From: Hyaloraphidium curvatum
Lineage: Eukaryota > Monoblepharomycota > Hyaloraphidiomycetes > Hyaloraphidiales > Hyaloraphidiaceae
DNA: 64,000 nt
Assembly (NCBI GenBank): GCA_025558095.1
Contig: JAIVFI010000046.1
Span: forward strand, 1 to 64,000
Direction of reading: 5' to 3'
Under the pieces are notes generated by a model. It saw nothing but the letters and a program-made list of their open reading frames with translations. It made no database searches and had not been told where the DNA came from. Made by a program: the position numbers and the translations under genes. Shown in pieces: positions 20,155-29,367 of the stretch; position 1 is the first letter of the stretch, and each line of letters starts with the position of its first letter.

Positions 20155-21322
20155 ATGGCGATGTGCGATGCCCCCGTCAACGAGCGGCAGCTCCTCTCGC
20201 TCTCCTCCGGCTTCCTCTCGGACGTCAACTCGGCCCCGCCCTCGGGAGACGATCCGGACTGGGCGTGGCACGCGGTCTACGAAGAGGGGGAGTTCGCGTT
20301 AGTTTCCATGCAGGGTGCGTCCGTCTTGCGCGGGAGGTGGGAGGGGGATTGATTCCGGGAACGCGGCAGGGGCGCTCGTCGGGCGCGCGGAGGCGGATCC
20401 CGCGTTCCGCGCGCTCGCGGCGCGCAGAACGCGGCTGAAGGAGGTGGAGAAGAGGGTGCTCCGGAACATCGGCCCGGGACTGCACCTCGTCGACGTCGCG
20501 GTGGAGTCGTTGGACGAAGGGGAGCAGGGGGCGGTCGGGGGGAGGTGGTTGCTCACCTACGAGGACGGGGGCAAACTGACGCGGGTGGGCACCTCGTTGC
20601 GACCGCCGAGACGCGCGTGGGCTGACGGGTTGCCGGGGTGGCAGGTGGAATGGGTCCCGGACGAGCCGTTCTACGCGCAGCTCTCGGAGGCGGCGCTGAG
20701 CGCGGCGCGCGAGGTCGAGGGGGCGGAGACGGCGGCGGCGGCGCTGCGATCTTTCATGTCGTGCCTAGGGAAGGGGCCGGAGAAGATGCTGGAGCTGTTT
20801 GCCGAGGACGGTGGGGAACGTTCGCGGAGAGGGGGATACAGGCGGTTGACGTCTGTCGGCAGGGCAACTATTGGAGTCGAACGGGCTCTTTGCCGCCGGC
20901 AAAGGTCCTTCCCCATCTCCCACGTGCCCGCCATCGGGTCCCTGACCCCCCTCCGCCCCGCAGACCGGATACGTTCCGCCGTCGCCGAGACCCACGCCGC
21001 CTACGGGCTCACCGGCGCCTCGCTGGCATCCGAGCCCGCCTCGTACCTGCCCTACACGGCGACGGCGTTGGTGGGATTGGAGTGGCGCGAGCTGCCCGAG
21101 GACGCGCCGAAGCGGGAAGGTGGGCTGTTACCACAGGGAGCAGGGCCTTCGTTTGACGCCCGCGATCCAACAGGAAGCTCGCAGGTGCGGTTGTGGATCA
21201 AGGCGGATCCGTCGGGCAAGATTTCTCGGGCTTGCATGTCGCCCGTGGACCGCGAGGGACGGGAGTGGGAGCAGAAGATGAACAAGAGGGCACTGCGGAA
21301 AGCAGCAGGCAAGCATCATTGA
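20155..21322 (+). CDS. Hypothetical protein
   Basis: Exons 20155-20314 and 20370-21322, 370 aa. The 55-nt intron is GTGCGT...CAG in phase 1. The N-terminus MAMCDAPVNERQLLSLSSGF is followed by acidic and tryptophan-containing sequence (DDPDWAWHAVYEEGEF), a charged helical stretch (FRALAARRTRLKEVEKRVL) and a C-terminus rich in basic residues (EQKMNKRALRKAAGKHH). No signal peptide or membrane segment is visible. A further short intron near 20800-20900, where the translation becomes Arg-rich, cannot be excluded. I do not recognise the family. Confidence 0.6.
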
Positions 21323-21341
21323 CATCCCGGCGCGGGATACA

Positions 21342-21890
21342 TCAGAGGGTGGCGCTCCTCTCCTTCTCCTTCTCCTTCTCCGGCTCCTCGTCGCGCCTGC
21401 CAAAGAAGAGCGGCAGCACCGACGATGGCACCAGCTCCCTCCGATTGTCCTGCCACCGCACCACGCGGGCATAGCCCTGCTCCGACGCGGGCTCGATGTC
21501 CACCGCGTCGCCCGCGCGGAACACGGGCACCCCGCCGGCGTCGCAGTAGTCCGCCTTTGCGACGAACGCGCCGTCGCGCGGGGGTGCGCCGCCGGGGTAG
21601 GGCGGGAGGGTGTCCAGCGCCTCGATGCGGGCGTCGAAATCGTCCACGACGGGTTCGCTGCTGGCGAGCCCGGGGAGGGCGACCTGCCGCGCGACCTCGG
21701 CGGTGTATCCGAGCGCCTCGGCGTCGATGCCGACGCGGCGCGAGCGCAGCCGCATGTAGAATGCGGCGCCGACGAAGAGTAGCAGGGCAGCCGTGGCGCC
21801 GATGGCGACGGCGATGACGGTGCCGACGGGCGGCGGGTTGGGCGCGGAGAAGGCCGGGAAGCGGGTCGGGGCGGGCGCGGCAGGGTCCAT
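21342..21890 (-). CDS. Single-pass membrane protein with SH3-like domain
   Basis: 182 aa from the ATG at 21888-21890. A Pro-rich N-terminus precedes one transmembrane helix (about residues 22-46, TVIAVAIGATAALLLFVGAA) and a basic stop-transfer MRLRSRR. The C-terminal part contains PVFRAGDAVDIEPASEQGYA followed by RVVRW and LVPSSVL, which fits the core of an SH3 domain (RGD-like turn, W, LVPS-(N/S)-(Y/V)L). It ends with a Lys/Glu-rich tail. This type-III membrane SH3 layout is common in fungi; the binding partner is unknown. It is divergently transcribed from the NmrA-like gene across 390 bp. Confidence 0.7.
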   Translation of the reverse strand: MDPAAPAPTRFPAFSAPNPPPVGTVIAVAIGATAALLLFVGAAFYMRLRSRRVGIDAEALGYTAEVARQVALPGLASSEPVVDDFDARIEALDTLPPYPGGAPPRDGAFVAKADYCDAGGVPVFRAGDAVDIEPASEQGYARVVRWQDNRRELVPSSVLPLFFGRRDEEPEKEKEKERSATL

Positions 21891-22280
21891 TTCGTGTGCT
21901 TCGACGGCAGAGGCGGGTGGGCCGTGGTTGTCAGGGCGGTCGAGGGCGGGCAGAATGGGCAGCCGTGCGTCTCGGCGCCCATCCTTTAAAGTCGGGCACG
22001 CGCAGCCTCCGTTCTGGGGCGAGGTTTCTCGGCGGAAGGTTCGGCGCGTGGCGGAGTTGCACAGCTTACGGGTTTTGGCGGCGATAACCGCGCAACTAGC
22101 GAAATCCGCTAAGCGCATCCGGCAGTTCGCGAAATCTCCGGGGGCCCTCGTCGAAGCTCCGGCGCACGCAAGCGGCTGAATCCTGGGCGCGGGGCGCGGA
22201 CACATATAGGACGACCCTGTCTCCCGCCCGGCGCCCCCCGTACTCCGCCCGACACGCGACCACCGCCCCCCGCGGCCGCG
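21891..22280. promoter_or_regulatory. Bidirectional promoter region
   Basis: 390 bp between two divergent starts (21890 on minus, 22281 on plus). A TATA-like ACACATATAGG lies near 22201, about 80 bp before the plus-strand ATG. No other element was recognised. Confidence 0.4.
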
Positions 22281-23411
22281 ATGCAGACCGTCATCGGCTC
22301 CACGGGCGTCATCGGCACCGCCGTCGCCCGCGCGCTGCCCAACTACACCTCCAAGATCCGCATCATCGGCACCGCCGTCGCCCGCGCGCTGCCCAACTAC
22401 ACCTCCAAGATCCGCCTCGTCTCGCGCAACCCGAAGAAGGTCAACCCCGGCGACGAGACCGTCTCGGCGGACGTGCTCGACGCGGCTTCGGTCGCCCGGG
22501 CGGTGGCCGGCAGCGAGATCGTCTTCCTGTGCGTGGGGCTGGAGTATCGGACCGCGGTGTGGGAGCGCGACTGGCCCAAGGTCATGAGGAACGTGCTGGA
22601 CGCGTGCGGTGGGCTCCTTCGGCACCGTGCGGCCCGGCGGCGGTCTGATTCCTCTCTCGCGGCTGGAACAGCGCAGCACAAGACCAAACTGGTCTGGTTC
22701 GACAACATATACCCGTTGGACCCGACCAAGGTGTCGCACATGACGGAGGAGACCCCCATGAACCCCTCCAGGTGGGCCTCGCCCACCCCCCCCCCCCCGG
22801 CGCGCGCCGGGTTCCCCGCCGGACTATCGCTGATCCCGCCCCGCCTGTCAAGCCGGAAGGGCAAAGTCCGCGCCAAGATCGACCAGATGCTCCTGGACGA
22901 CGTCAAGGCCGGCAAACTCCAGGCCCTCGTCGCGCGCGCCGCGGACTTCACCGCCACCGCCAACTCGGCCATCTCCATCGCCGTCCTCTCCAACTTCCTC
23001 AAGGGAAAACCCGCGCAGTGGATCGGCGACCCCTCCAAAAAGCACAACTTCACCTACCACGCCGACGCCGGCCGCGCCGTCGCGGAGCTGGGCAACACCG
23101 CCGACGCCTACGACCAGATATGGAACCTGCCCAGCACGCCGCCCATGACGGGGAAGCAGTGGATCGAGCTCGCGGCGAAGGAGTGCGGGATGGACCCCGG
23201 GAAGTTCTCGGCACTGCCGCGGTGGAGCCTGCTCCCCCTGTCGGCGTTCGTTCCGTACCTGGGCGAGGTCAGGGAGCTCGCGTACCAGTTCTACGGGGAC
23301 TACCACCTCGATTCGACCAAGTTCGAGAGGCGGTTCGGGTGGAAAGCAACGCCGCCGGAGGAGCAGATCAGGGGGCTGGTTGAGGAGATGCGGGCCGCGG
23401 GCAAGGCGTGA
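22281..23411 (+). CDS. NmrA/epimerase-type NAD(P)-binding protein
   Basis: Exons 22281-22608, 22672-22771 and 22853-23411, 328 aa. Both introns (63 and 81 nt, GTGGGC...AG) restore sequence expected for the family: NVLDAC joined to KTKLVWFDNIY, and MNPSS joined to KGKVRAKIDQMLL. The N-terminal Rossmann motif is VIGSTGVIGTAVARAL. The protein is an atypical extended SDR/NmrA-like reductase; the substrate cannot be told. Odd feature: the codons for IGTAVARALPNYTSKIR plus one residue are present twice in tandem, inserting 18 residues right after the nucleotide-binding turn. Intron 2 contains a run of 13 C. Confidence 0.82.
   Translation: MQTVIGSTGVIGTAVARALPNYTSKIRIIGTAVARALPNYTSKIRLVSRNPKKVNPGDETVSADVLDAASVARAVAGSEIVFLCVGLEYRTAVWERDWPKVMRNVLDACGGLLRHRAARRRSDSSLAAGTAQHKTKLVWFDNIYPLDPTKVSHMTEETPMNPSRWASPTPPPPARAGFPAGLSLIPPRLSSRKGKVRAKIDQMLLDDVKAGKLQALVARAADFTATANSAISIAVLSNFLKGKPAQWIGDPSKKHNFTYHADAGRAVAELGNTADAYDQIWNLPSTPPMTGKQWIELAAKECGMDPGKFSALPRWSLLPLSAFVPYLGEVRELAYQFYGDYHLDSTKFERRFGWKATPPEEQIRGLVEEMRAAGKA
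22311..22418 (+). repeat. 54-bp tandem duplication inside the Rossmann fold coding sequence
   Basis: Two adjacent 54-bp units (22311-22364 and 22365-22418) are identical over the first 51 bases and differ in the last codon (ATC versus CTC). The duplication keeps the frame and adds 18 residues. Confidence 0.95.
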
Positions 23412-23838
23412 TGAGATGGGAGGGCCGAGGGGTTTTGTGGAGGACGGGGGAGCGGGCTAGGCGCTGGGAAGGCCGTCCAAGAGGGAAGCATCGGGATGTT
23501 TCTGTATGTATTTGGGTCCAGTATTGGTTTTGTAGCTACAACTACGTCGATGCCTCGTGGGGACGCGGTGTACTTGGGTCGGGGAATCGATCGATGGGAG
23601 GCGAACGGCGGCATGCAGTCGGCATCCGAGCCCGCAATGAATTAATGGGGAACTATTGCAAACCATCTAAGAGCAGCGCGCCGATGCTGCGGTGGTCGCC
23701 AAACCCTTTGTCCCTTTGGTGTGTGGCGGTTCTCTCGGGGAGGACCCTTGGGGTCCTCCGCGCTCCAAAGCTCCCCCGCCGACGCAAAGGCAGCAAACCA
23801 ATTCCTCGGACCCGGCGCAACACCACCCGATCCCCGCC
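23412..23838. other. Intergenic region
   Basis: About 427 bp between tandem genes with a lower-GC stretch near 23500-23690. No gene is recognised in it. Confidence 0.4.
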
Positions 23839-25527
23839 ATGCAGCGCCTCGCCCGGTGCGCGTCCGTCGCGGCGCTGCTGCTCGCCGCGCTCGCGGGCGC
23901 CGCCGCGCAGCCGTCGGGCTATGCCGGCCCCGCGACGGCCAACCCCTCGCGCACCTCGCCCGCCGCCAATGCCGCCCCCGCCACGACCCGCACGACGACG
24001 ACGGTGAACCCGCTCTTCCTGCCGCGCGCCTGGTCGCCGTTCAAGGACTACAAGGAGGGCGAGGTGGCCGTGGGCGCCGACGGGAGGAACTACGCGGCAA
24101 AGTACTGGAACCGCAACACCACCGTCACGCCGACCCCGGGCGCGTCGCAGGACGACATCGACGGCTGGGCGTGGAAGCCGGCGACCGAGGCCGACGTGCA
24201 GAAGCACATCCAGTGGTGGTCCTCGTGGTACAGCTCCATCACCGCGACGCCCTTCACCAAGACCGAGGCGGACGTGTCGACGCCCATGATCGAGACACCG
24301 CAGCCGACACCGCTCAAGAACCGGAACAAGGGGTACGGCATGGTCCCGGCGGCGGGCACGCGCGTGAACAAGGGGTGGATGTGCATGGAGTGGATCGACG
24401 ACATGGGTGGGCGGCGGCTCCCCGGCGGGCTCGGGCGTCCTCATCTCACCTCCGGCGCCACGCAGGCTACACCTTCCCGGTCCGCATCATCGGCGCCGAG
24501 CCCGGATCCGACTCGGGCGGCAACCCCGCCTGCCTGGCCACCAACTACAACAAGACCTCGTGCAACTACGTCTCGACGTGGTTCGGCGCCCTCGGCTCGA
24601 CGCCGTGGTCGGTGCAGTTCGGCAACTTCGAGCGCTGCCAGCAGCTCGTGGATTCGCTCAACGAGACGTCGCCCTACATCATGTGCGGGTCCGAGCACAA
24701 CAAGACGTTCGGCTGGCCCGGGTACGACGAGACGGACCCCAACTCGTGGTGCTCCGCCGCGGCGCTGGCGCTCGACATCCGGCCGGACCTGGAGCGCACG
24801 CACACCAACTCGGGGCCCATGAACACGACCTTCGAGAACGCCGCGGGACGGGTGGGTTGCCGATCGCCTGCCGCATCATCCGTCCCCTCATTTCCGTCGC
24901 GTCCAGCCCCCGAACTACCCCACCAAGGAGGACCGCCCCAACCCCCGCCCCGAGGACGAGCTCATGGCCGAGTGCATCACCTGGGGCTTCGGCTGCCTGT
25001 CGTGCGACGAGATCCGCTACGCGTGCACGGACGGCCACAGGAAGTCGTGCGAGTACCTGCACCTCATCCCGCCCAACTGCCCCGGCGACGGCGTCAGGGA
25101 CCCGGCGATGGAGTGGTACTGGCAGCGCGTCGGGGGCGAGTTCCCGCACAGGAGGTACACGCAGACCACCGGGCGGACGGCCACGCCGGTGCCCGATCCC
25201 GAGACGGAGAAGCCGGTGTTCAAGACGGACGCGAACGGGGACCACATCACCGAGGCGTGGGGCGGGCCGGGGGCGACGATCACGGGCGAGTGGCAGACGG
25301 TCTCGGGGATTCCGACCACGACGACGACGCGGTCGCGGGTGCCCGTGAGGACCACGGCGTCGGCCGCTGCCAGCTCGGCGGCGGGGACCTCGTCGTCGGT
25401 TGCTGCGGCTTCGGCAACCGGCACCCTGGTCACCGTCACCCCGACCAGGCCTTCCTCCGCTGGTCGGGCCGCCGCCGCAGGCGTTCTCGGTGTGGCTGCG
25501 GCGCTGGCCGCCGCTGCCGCCATGTGA
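23839..25527 (+). CDS. Secreted, probably GPI-anchored protein
   Basis: Exons 23839-24406, 24466-24851 and 24907-25527, 524 aa. The start ATG begins a clear signal peptide (MQRLARCASVAALLLAALAG, cleavage near AAAQ). The body has repeated Cys residues (for example CMEW, ACLATNYNKTSCNY, CWxx-type pairs and CLSCDEIRYACTDGHRKSC) and several N-glycosylation sites. A Thr/Ser-rich stalk follows, and a hydrophobic C-terminal tail (GVLGVAAALAAAAAM) ends the protein, which is the pattern of a GPI attachment signal. The cell surface or wall is therefore the likely location. No enzyme motif was recognised. Introns are 59 and 55 nt, starting GTGGGC and GTGGGT. Confidence 0.75.
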
Positions 25528-25637
25528 GAGGATGTTCTTTGGGCTACTTCGGTTCTTCGTCGAGGCGGGTATTACGTGCGGTGATGTAGTTTATTCGCCA
25601 TTGAATAGCGATGCGAATCAGTTCGTGACAATTCTTG

Positions 25638-26710
25638 CTACGCGGAAGCGGAGATCGACATGCGGCACGCGATCTGGCAGAGCGCGGCCCGTCCCACCGA
25701 GGCGCACAGGGCCTGCCTTCCGGCCTTGCTGAGTGCGGGTGATCCCACTGAGGCGCAGAGCGCCTGCCCCGTCGCTTCGGCAGGCGGCTTGAGGCAGAGC
25801 GCGGCCCCGCGTCCGATCTTCGCCTGCTGCTGCTTGCCCCCCGCCAGGCTTTCGATGATGCCCCAGCATAGCGCTGCCTGGCCCGTGTCCTGCACGGCGG
25901 GCTTCGGGGCGCAGAGGCCGCCCCTGGCGCAGAAGGCCTTGCCGGCCGACTTGGCGGGAGGCTTGAGGCACGGAGCAGCGCCGGAAAGGTCTCCCGTTAC
26001 GCAGAAAGCCCCCTTGCCGGCCCTCGTCGAGGGATCCCAGTACATGCAAAGCGCGAGCCCGGTGTCTGCCTGGTTGGCTGCGGGGGGCTTCAGGCACAGG
26101 GCGTGCTTGGCGCCCGCCAGGTCGGCCTCCTTGAAAAGGACCGCGCAGAAGCCTTCCTTGGAAGCTCCCCCGCAGTCGTCGTCCTTGAACAGGGCGGCGC
26201 AGTCCGCGTCCGCGTCCGGGGACATCTCGTTTCCCCACATGGCCGGCGGGTCCTCGCCAAAGGCGGCGCGGTAGGCCCGCAGCCCCTCGGCGTAAGCCTC
26301 CGACATGGCGCCGCGCTGCTCGGCGGGGGTGTCCTCGGGGTCGGCGGGCACGTGGTGCATGAACCCGCCGGGCCCGAGGAGGGCCCGGGAGAAGGCGGCG
26401 TAGTCGATGGTGTGGAGGATGTGCGCGTGCCTGTTATCCAAGGCGACCCGCGTCAGATGTTGGCACCATGGTCGGATCGCAGGAAGGAGACCCACCAGAT
26501 CTCGTCGACGTCCAGGCAAGGCGGCATGCTCACGCCCCTCGCCGCCAGCGTGGCGAACCGGCGGTACTCTTCGACGGCGGCATCGGCGCGGGCCTCGGTC
26601 CACGACGGGTGCTCGCGGAGCACGCGGCGGCGGACCTTGGTGAGGTCGACGGCGGCGGCGGCTGGGTGGAGGAGGTTGAAGGTGATGGTGGGGGTGGGGG
26701 TGGACGACAT
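25638..26710 (-). CDS. GRDP-like protein with cysteine-repeat tail, arm A
   Basis: Exons 26710-26496 and 26430-25638, 335 aa. The 65-nt intron (GTGGGT...CAG) splits a Trp codon so that DEIW joins HAHILHTIDYAAF. With the later FMHHVP this matches the glycine-rich-domain-containing-like (GRDP-like, PF07173-type) signature of acidic-D-x-x-WH and HH-P. From about residue 170 the protein consists of cysteine repeats of the form G-x-ALC-x-KPPA and QALCASVG. No signal peptide is seen. The gene is divergent from the SDR of the same arm, and an inverted, partly identical copy lies at 34237-35300. Function unknown. Confidence 0.7.
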
Positions 26711-27189
26711 GGTATTTTGCGCGGGTTGTTGGTTGGGCTGCTTTGAGGGGAGGTTGCGTGGTTGCGCTAGGTCGCTTTGCTTTCGGTGCTTGGTATGGTG
26801 GAGGACCGCTGCAAGTGCGGGATGATATAGCTCTCGGAAGGCTACGCCGCTTGCCGGTCTTCCGTTCCGCAATGACTCCGCTCCGCGGGGCTGTCCGGTT
26901 CCCGGTTCTAGAAGGTGGCGGAGGGATGTGGGGCGGAGCAGCACAGCCTCGACGTCACGCCCGGCCCGTCGTCTCCCACGGCTTCAAACCTCAAGTGGTG
27001 GGCGTCGTGCAAGCCTGAGAAGGGCGTTGGACACGAGCAGCGCCATCATTGCTGCCTTGCAGCGCCCTCGATCGAAGTATCCTCACTGTTCCTCGGAACA
27101 TTCCGTATTCAGCCCTGTCTCCCCAAGGACACGGCAAACATCGAATCCGCCCTTTGGCCCCTTGAGTCGCTCACCAACAGCCTCCCGAA
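26711..27189. promoter_or_regulatory. Shared divergent promoter, arm A
   Basis: 479 bp between the GRDP-like and SDR starts. I count only about five differences from the inverted copy at 33758-34236, so it is roughly 99% identical. The element CTCTCGGAAG and a TATA-like GATGATATAG (about 26819-26828) are preserved in both. Confidence 0.6.
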
Positions 27190-28232
27190 ATGACCTTCGA
27201 CGTCCGCGGGCGAGCCGCCCTCGTTTCGGGCGGCACCGAGGGCATCGGCCGCGCCGTATCGGAGCGGCTGCTCTCCGCCGGCTGCCGCGTCGTCGTCGCC
27301 TCCCGCGACGCCACGGCCGCCGCCATCGCCGTCGCCGAAATGCGCGCCAAATGCGGCGTCCCGGAATCGCACCTCGTCCCCGTCAAAATGGACATCTGCG
27401 ACCGCGGCAGCGTGCGGGCGGCGTGGGACTTTGGCGTCGCGCTGCACGGCCGCGTCGACGTCGTGGTCGCCAACGCCGGCTTCGCGGGGGAGAACTACCT
27501 GCGGGACTGCCTACTGCCGGGCGACGACGGGCCGTGGATCCGCGGGATCGAGGGCAACCTCGTCGGCACGCTCCTCCTGTGCCGGCTCGCGGCGTCGGCG
27601 TGGCTCGAGGACGGGATGCCCGCCGCGTGCGTTATCACGTCGTCGACCAGCGGGCTGCACGGGCTCTTTGGCGCGTCGTACGCGGCCCCGAACCTTTCCT
27701 GTGGGTCTCTTCCGACCGCAGCCGCAGCACGCTCCTCATCCCCTGCTCCGCCGCGTAGACCTCGTCGCCAAGAGCGGCCAGGTGCAATTTGCCTTTGCGC
27801 TGCAGGGTACGCTCGAATCCCTCGCCCGGGAACGCGGCCAGCCCCGCTCCCCGATCCGGGTGAACGTCGTGATGCCCGGCCCCGTGTGGACCAGGATGCT
27901 GCAGAAGGACGGGTCGGAGATCCTTGTAGGCCCCCTCGCGCCGTGCTGCCCTCCCTCAGCCTGATCATCGTTCGCTGCAGGGAAGGGAGATTGCGTCCCC
28001 CGAGGACATGGACCGCGCGCTGCCCGGCTTCTCCTCGGGCAGCGGGGGATGGACGCCGATGGACGGGCTTGTCGACGTGTTCTGGAGCGCCATCACGGAC
28101 GAAAAATGGCGCGGGCGGGCGTACGTCGTTTCGGGCGACGGTGGGGAACCAAAGAGGTACCCGAAGGGGTTCGTGTTCGAGGACTACCTCTCGAGGAAGC
28201 GGGGGCCGCGAGGGCCGGCGGTAAAGATGTGA
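27190..28232 (+). CDS. Short-chain dehydrogenase/reductase, arm A
   Basis: Exons 27190-27700, 27759-27925 and 27981-28232, 309 aa. The nucleotide-binding motif is GGTEGIG (TGxxxGxG-type), followed by VVVANAG and the Ser of VITSS. The catalytic Tyr codon is split by the first intron (T|AC), giving YLVAKSGQ, a proper YxxxK. VNVVMPGPVWTRM is the usual PG element after the active site. The C-terminus DEKWRGRAYVVSGDGG is conserved with arm B. The cofactor is NAD(P); substrate unknown. Exon 1 is almost identical to arm B for about 450 bp, then diverges abruptly. Confidence 0.88.
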
Positions 28233-28292
28233 ACCGCGCCGTCCGACCGGCGATAGAGCCCCGTCCATCCCCGGCGACGGACCCGACGGGGA

Positions 28293-29261
28293 TCACTCCC
28301 ACCGCACCATCCGCGCCAGCCCGCTCACGGGCTTGCCCCCCGCCCCCGCGGCCCGCGCCGCCTCCTTCTCCACGCACGTCAGCTTGGCCCGCGCGCCCAC
28401 GGTGCCGGCCTGCCGGGCCACCAGGCCCAGCACCAGCGGGTCCTCCGTATCGTACCCCTCGATGCTGATGCGGAAGCCGGGGGAGGGTTGCGAGGGGATG
28501 CGGAGGGGGGTGGGGAGGGAAAAGTCCATGCGGGAGGGCGCGAGGGTGGGCCGGAACTGGTGCACCGCGTCGAGGAGGAGAAGGAGCAGGAGGTCGGGGT
28601 CCAGGAGGGTAGAACCGTCGTCTAAACGGGGGCGGAAGCGTGAGCGGTTCCCTAATGGGAGCATACGGTGGTGCCCACCGGAGAGGGAGGGGTCCCAGAA
28701 CCGCCGGTCCGCGTTGTACGTCAGCGCCGCGAACCTAAACCCCAGCAACCCCGGCGGCACAAACGCCCTCTCAAACACCTTGACCCCGTTGGTCGCCTCC
28801 TCTGCCGCCTCAACCTCCTCCCCCTCCCCGTTCCCCGACCTCCACTCCCGCACGGACCACCCCTCCCTCCCCCCGACCTCGCGCTCCTCGCCGTCGTCCC
28901 CGATCCGGCGGACGAAGCACCGCGCGTCGGCGCCGAACTTCAGGGGCAGAACGGGGTTCCAGAACGTGCGGCCGCGGAGGAATTCCCGCAGGGCTCCGCC
29001 GTGTCCGTGTTCGGGGTCGAGGGCGTGGCGGTGGAACCATAGCGGCTCCCAGCCGGGCGGCACCGCGTCCCCGTTCCGCAAGGCGTGCGCGCGCGGGTGC
29101 GGCGGCGGGAAGTCGGGCGGGGACGAGTCGGCGGGGCCGGCGAGCGCGCGGGTGAGGTGCAAAGCCGGCGCCGGGACAACGTGCGCGGAGAGCACGGTGG
29201 GCTGCGTGGAGTGCCGGCGGAGGGCGCCGGGCTGCGCGGGGCGGAGGCGGGGAAGTCGCAT
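28293..29261 (-). CDS. Htd2-like hydroxyacyl-thioester dehydratase (tentative)
   Basis: 322 aa from the ATG at 29259-29261 (MRLPRLRPAQPGALRRHSTQ, a likely mitochondrial presequence); an in-frame ATG 19 codons upstream exists but lacks targeting character. VPPGWEPLWFHR in the first third and GFRFAALTYNADRRFWD in the middle match the two signatures of fungal mitochondrial type-2 hydroxyacyl-thioester dehydratases (PPG.h..YF and FRYSALTFNxHRIHYD). The following LLVHGPL-type segment is replaced by LLDPDLLLLLLLDAVHQF. The expected catalytic HYD reads FWD, so activity is doubtful. Single exon, convergent with SDR A. Confidence 0.5.
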   Translation of the reverse strand: MRLPRLRPAQPGALRRHSTQPTVLSAHVVPAPALHLTRALAGPADSSPPDFPPPHPRAHALRNGDAVPPGWEPLWFHRHALDPEHGHGGALREFLRGRTFWNPVLPLKFGADARCFVRRIGDDGEEREVGGREGWSVREWRSGNGEGEEVEAAEEATNGVKVFERAFVPPGLLGFRFAALTYNADRRFWDPSLSGGHHRMLPLGNRSRFRPRLDDGSTLLDPDLLLLLLLDAVHQFRPTLAPSRMDFSLPTPLRIPSQPSPGFRISIEGYDTEDPLVLGLVARQAGTVGARAKLTCVEKEAARAAGAGGKPVSGLARMVRWE

Positions 29262-29367
29262 CGCGACGCGGTTGTTTGGGGTTTGTTTACCCCGATCGCC
29301 ATGCAGCTTAAATCGCATGCAAGAAGGATCCGCGTTGCCTCCGCAAATAAGCCGCCGATGCCCTGAA

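Larger units (their letters stand above)
25638..28232 (+). repeat. Inverted repeat arm A
   Basis: This segment holds the GRDP-like gene, a 479-bp shared promoter and an SDR gene, and is repeated in inverse orientation at 32726-35300. Exon and promoter lengths match between arms (215-nt exon 1, 65-nt intron, 479-bp spacer, 511-, 167- and 252-nt SDR exons). The identity is almost complete only in the central part, about 26020-27640. Confidence 0.9.
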
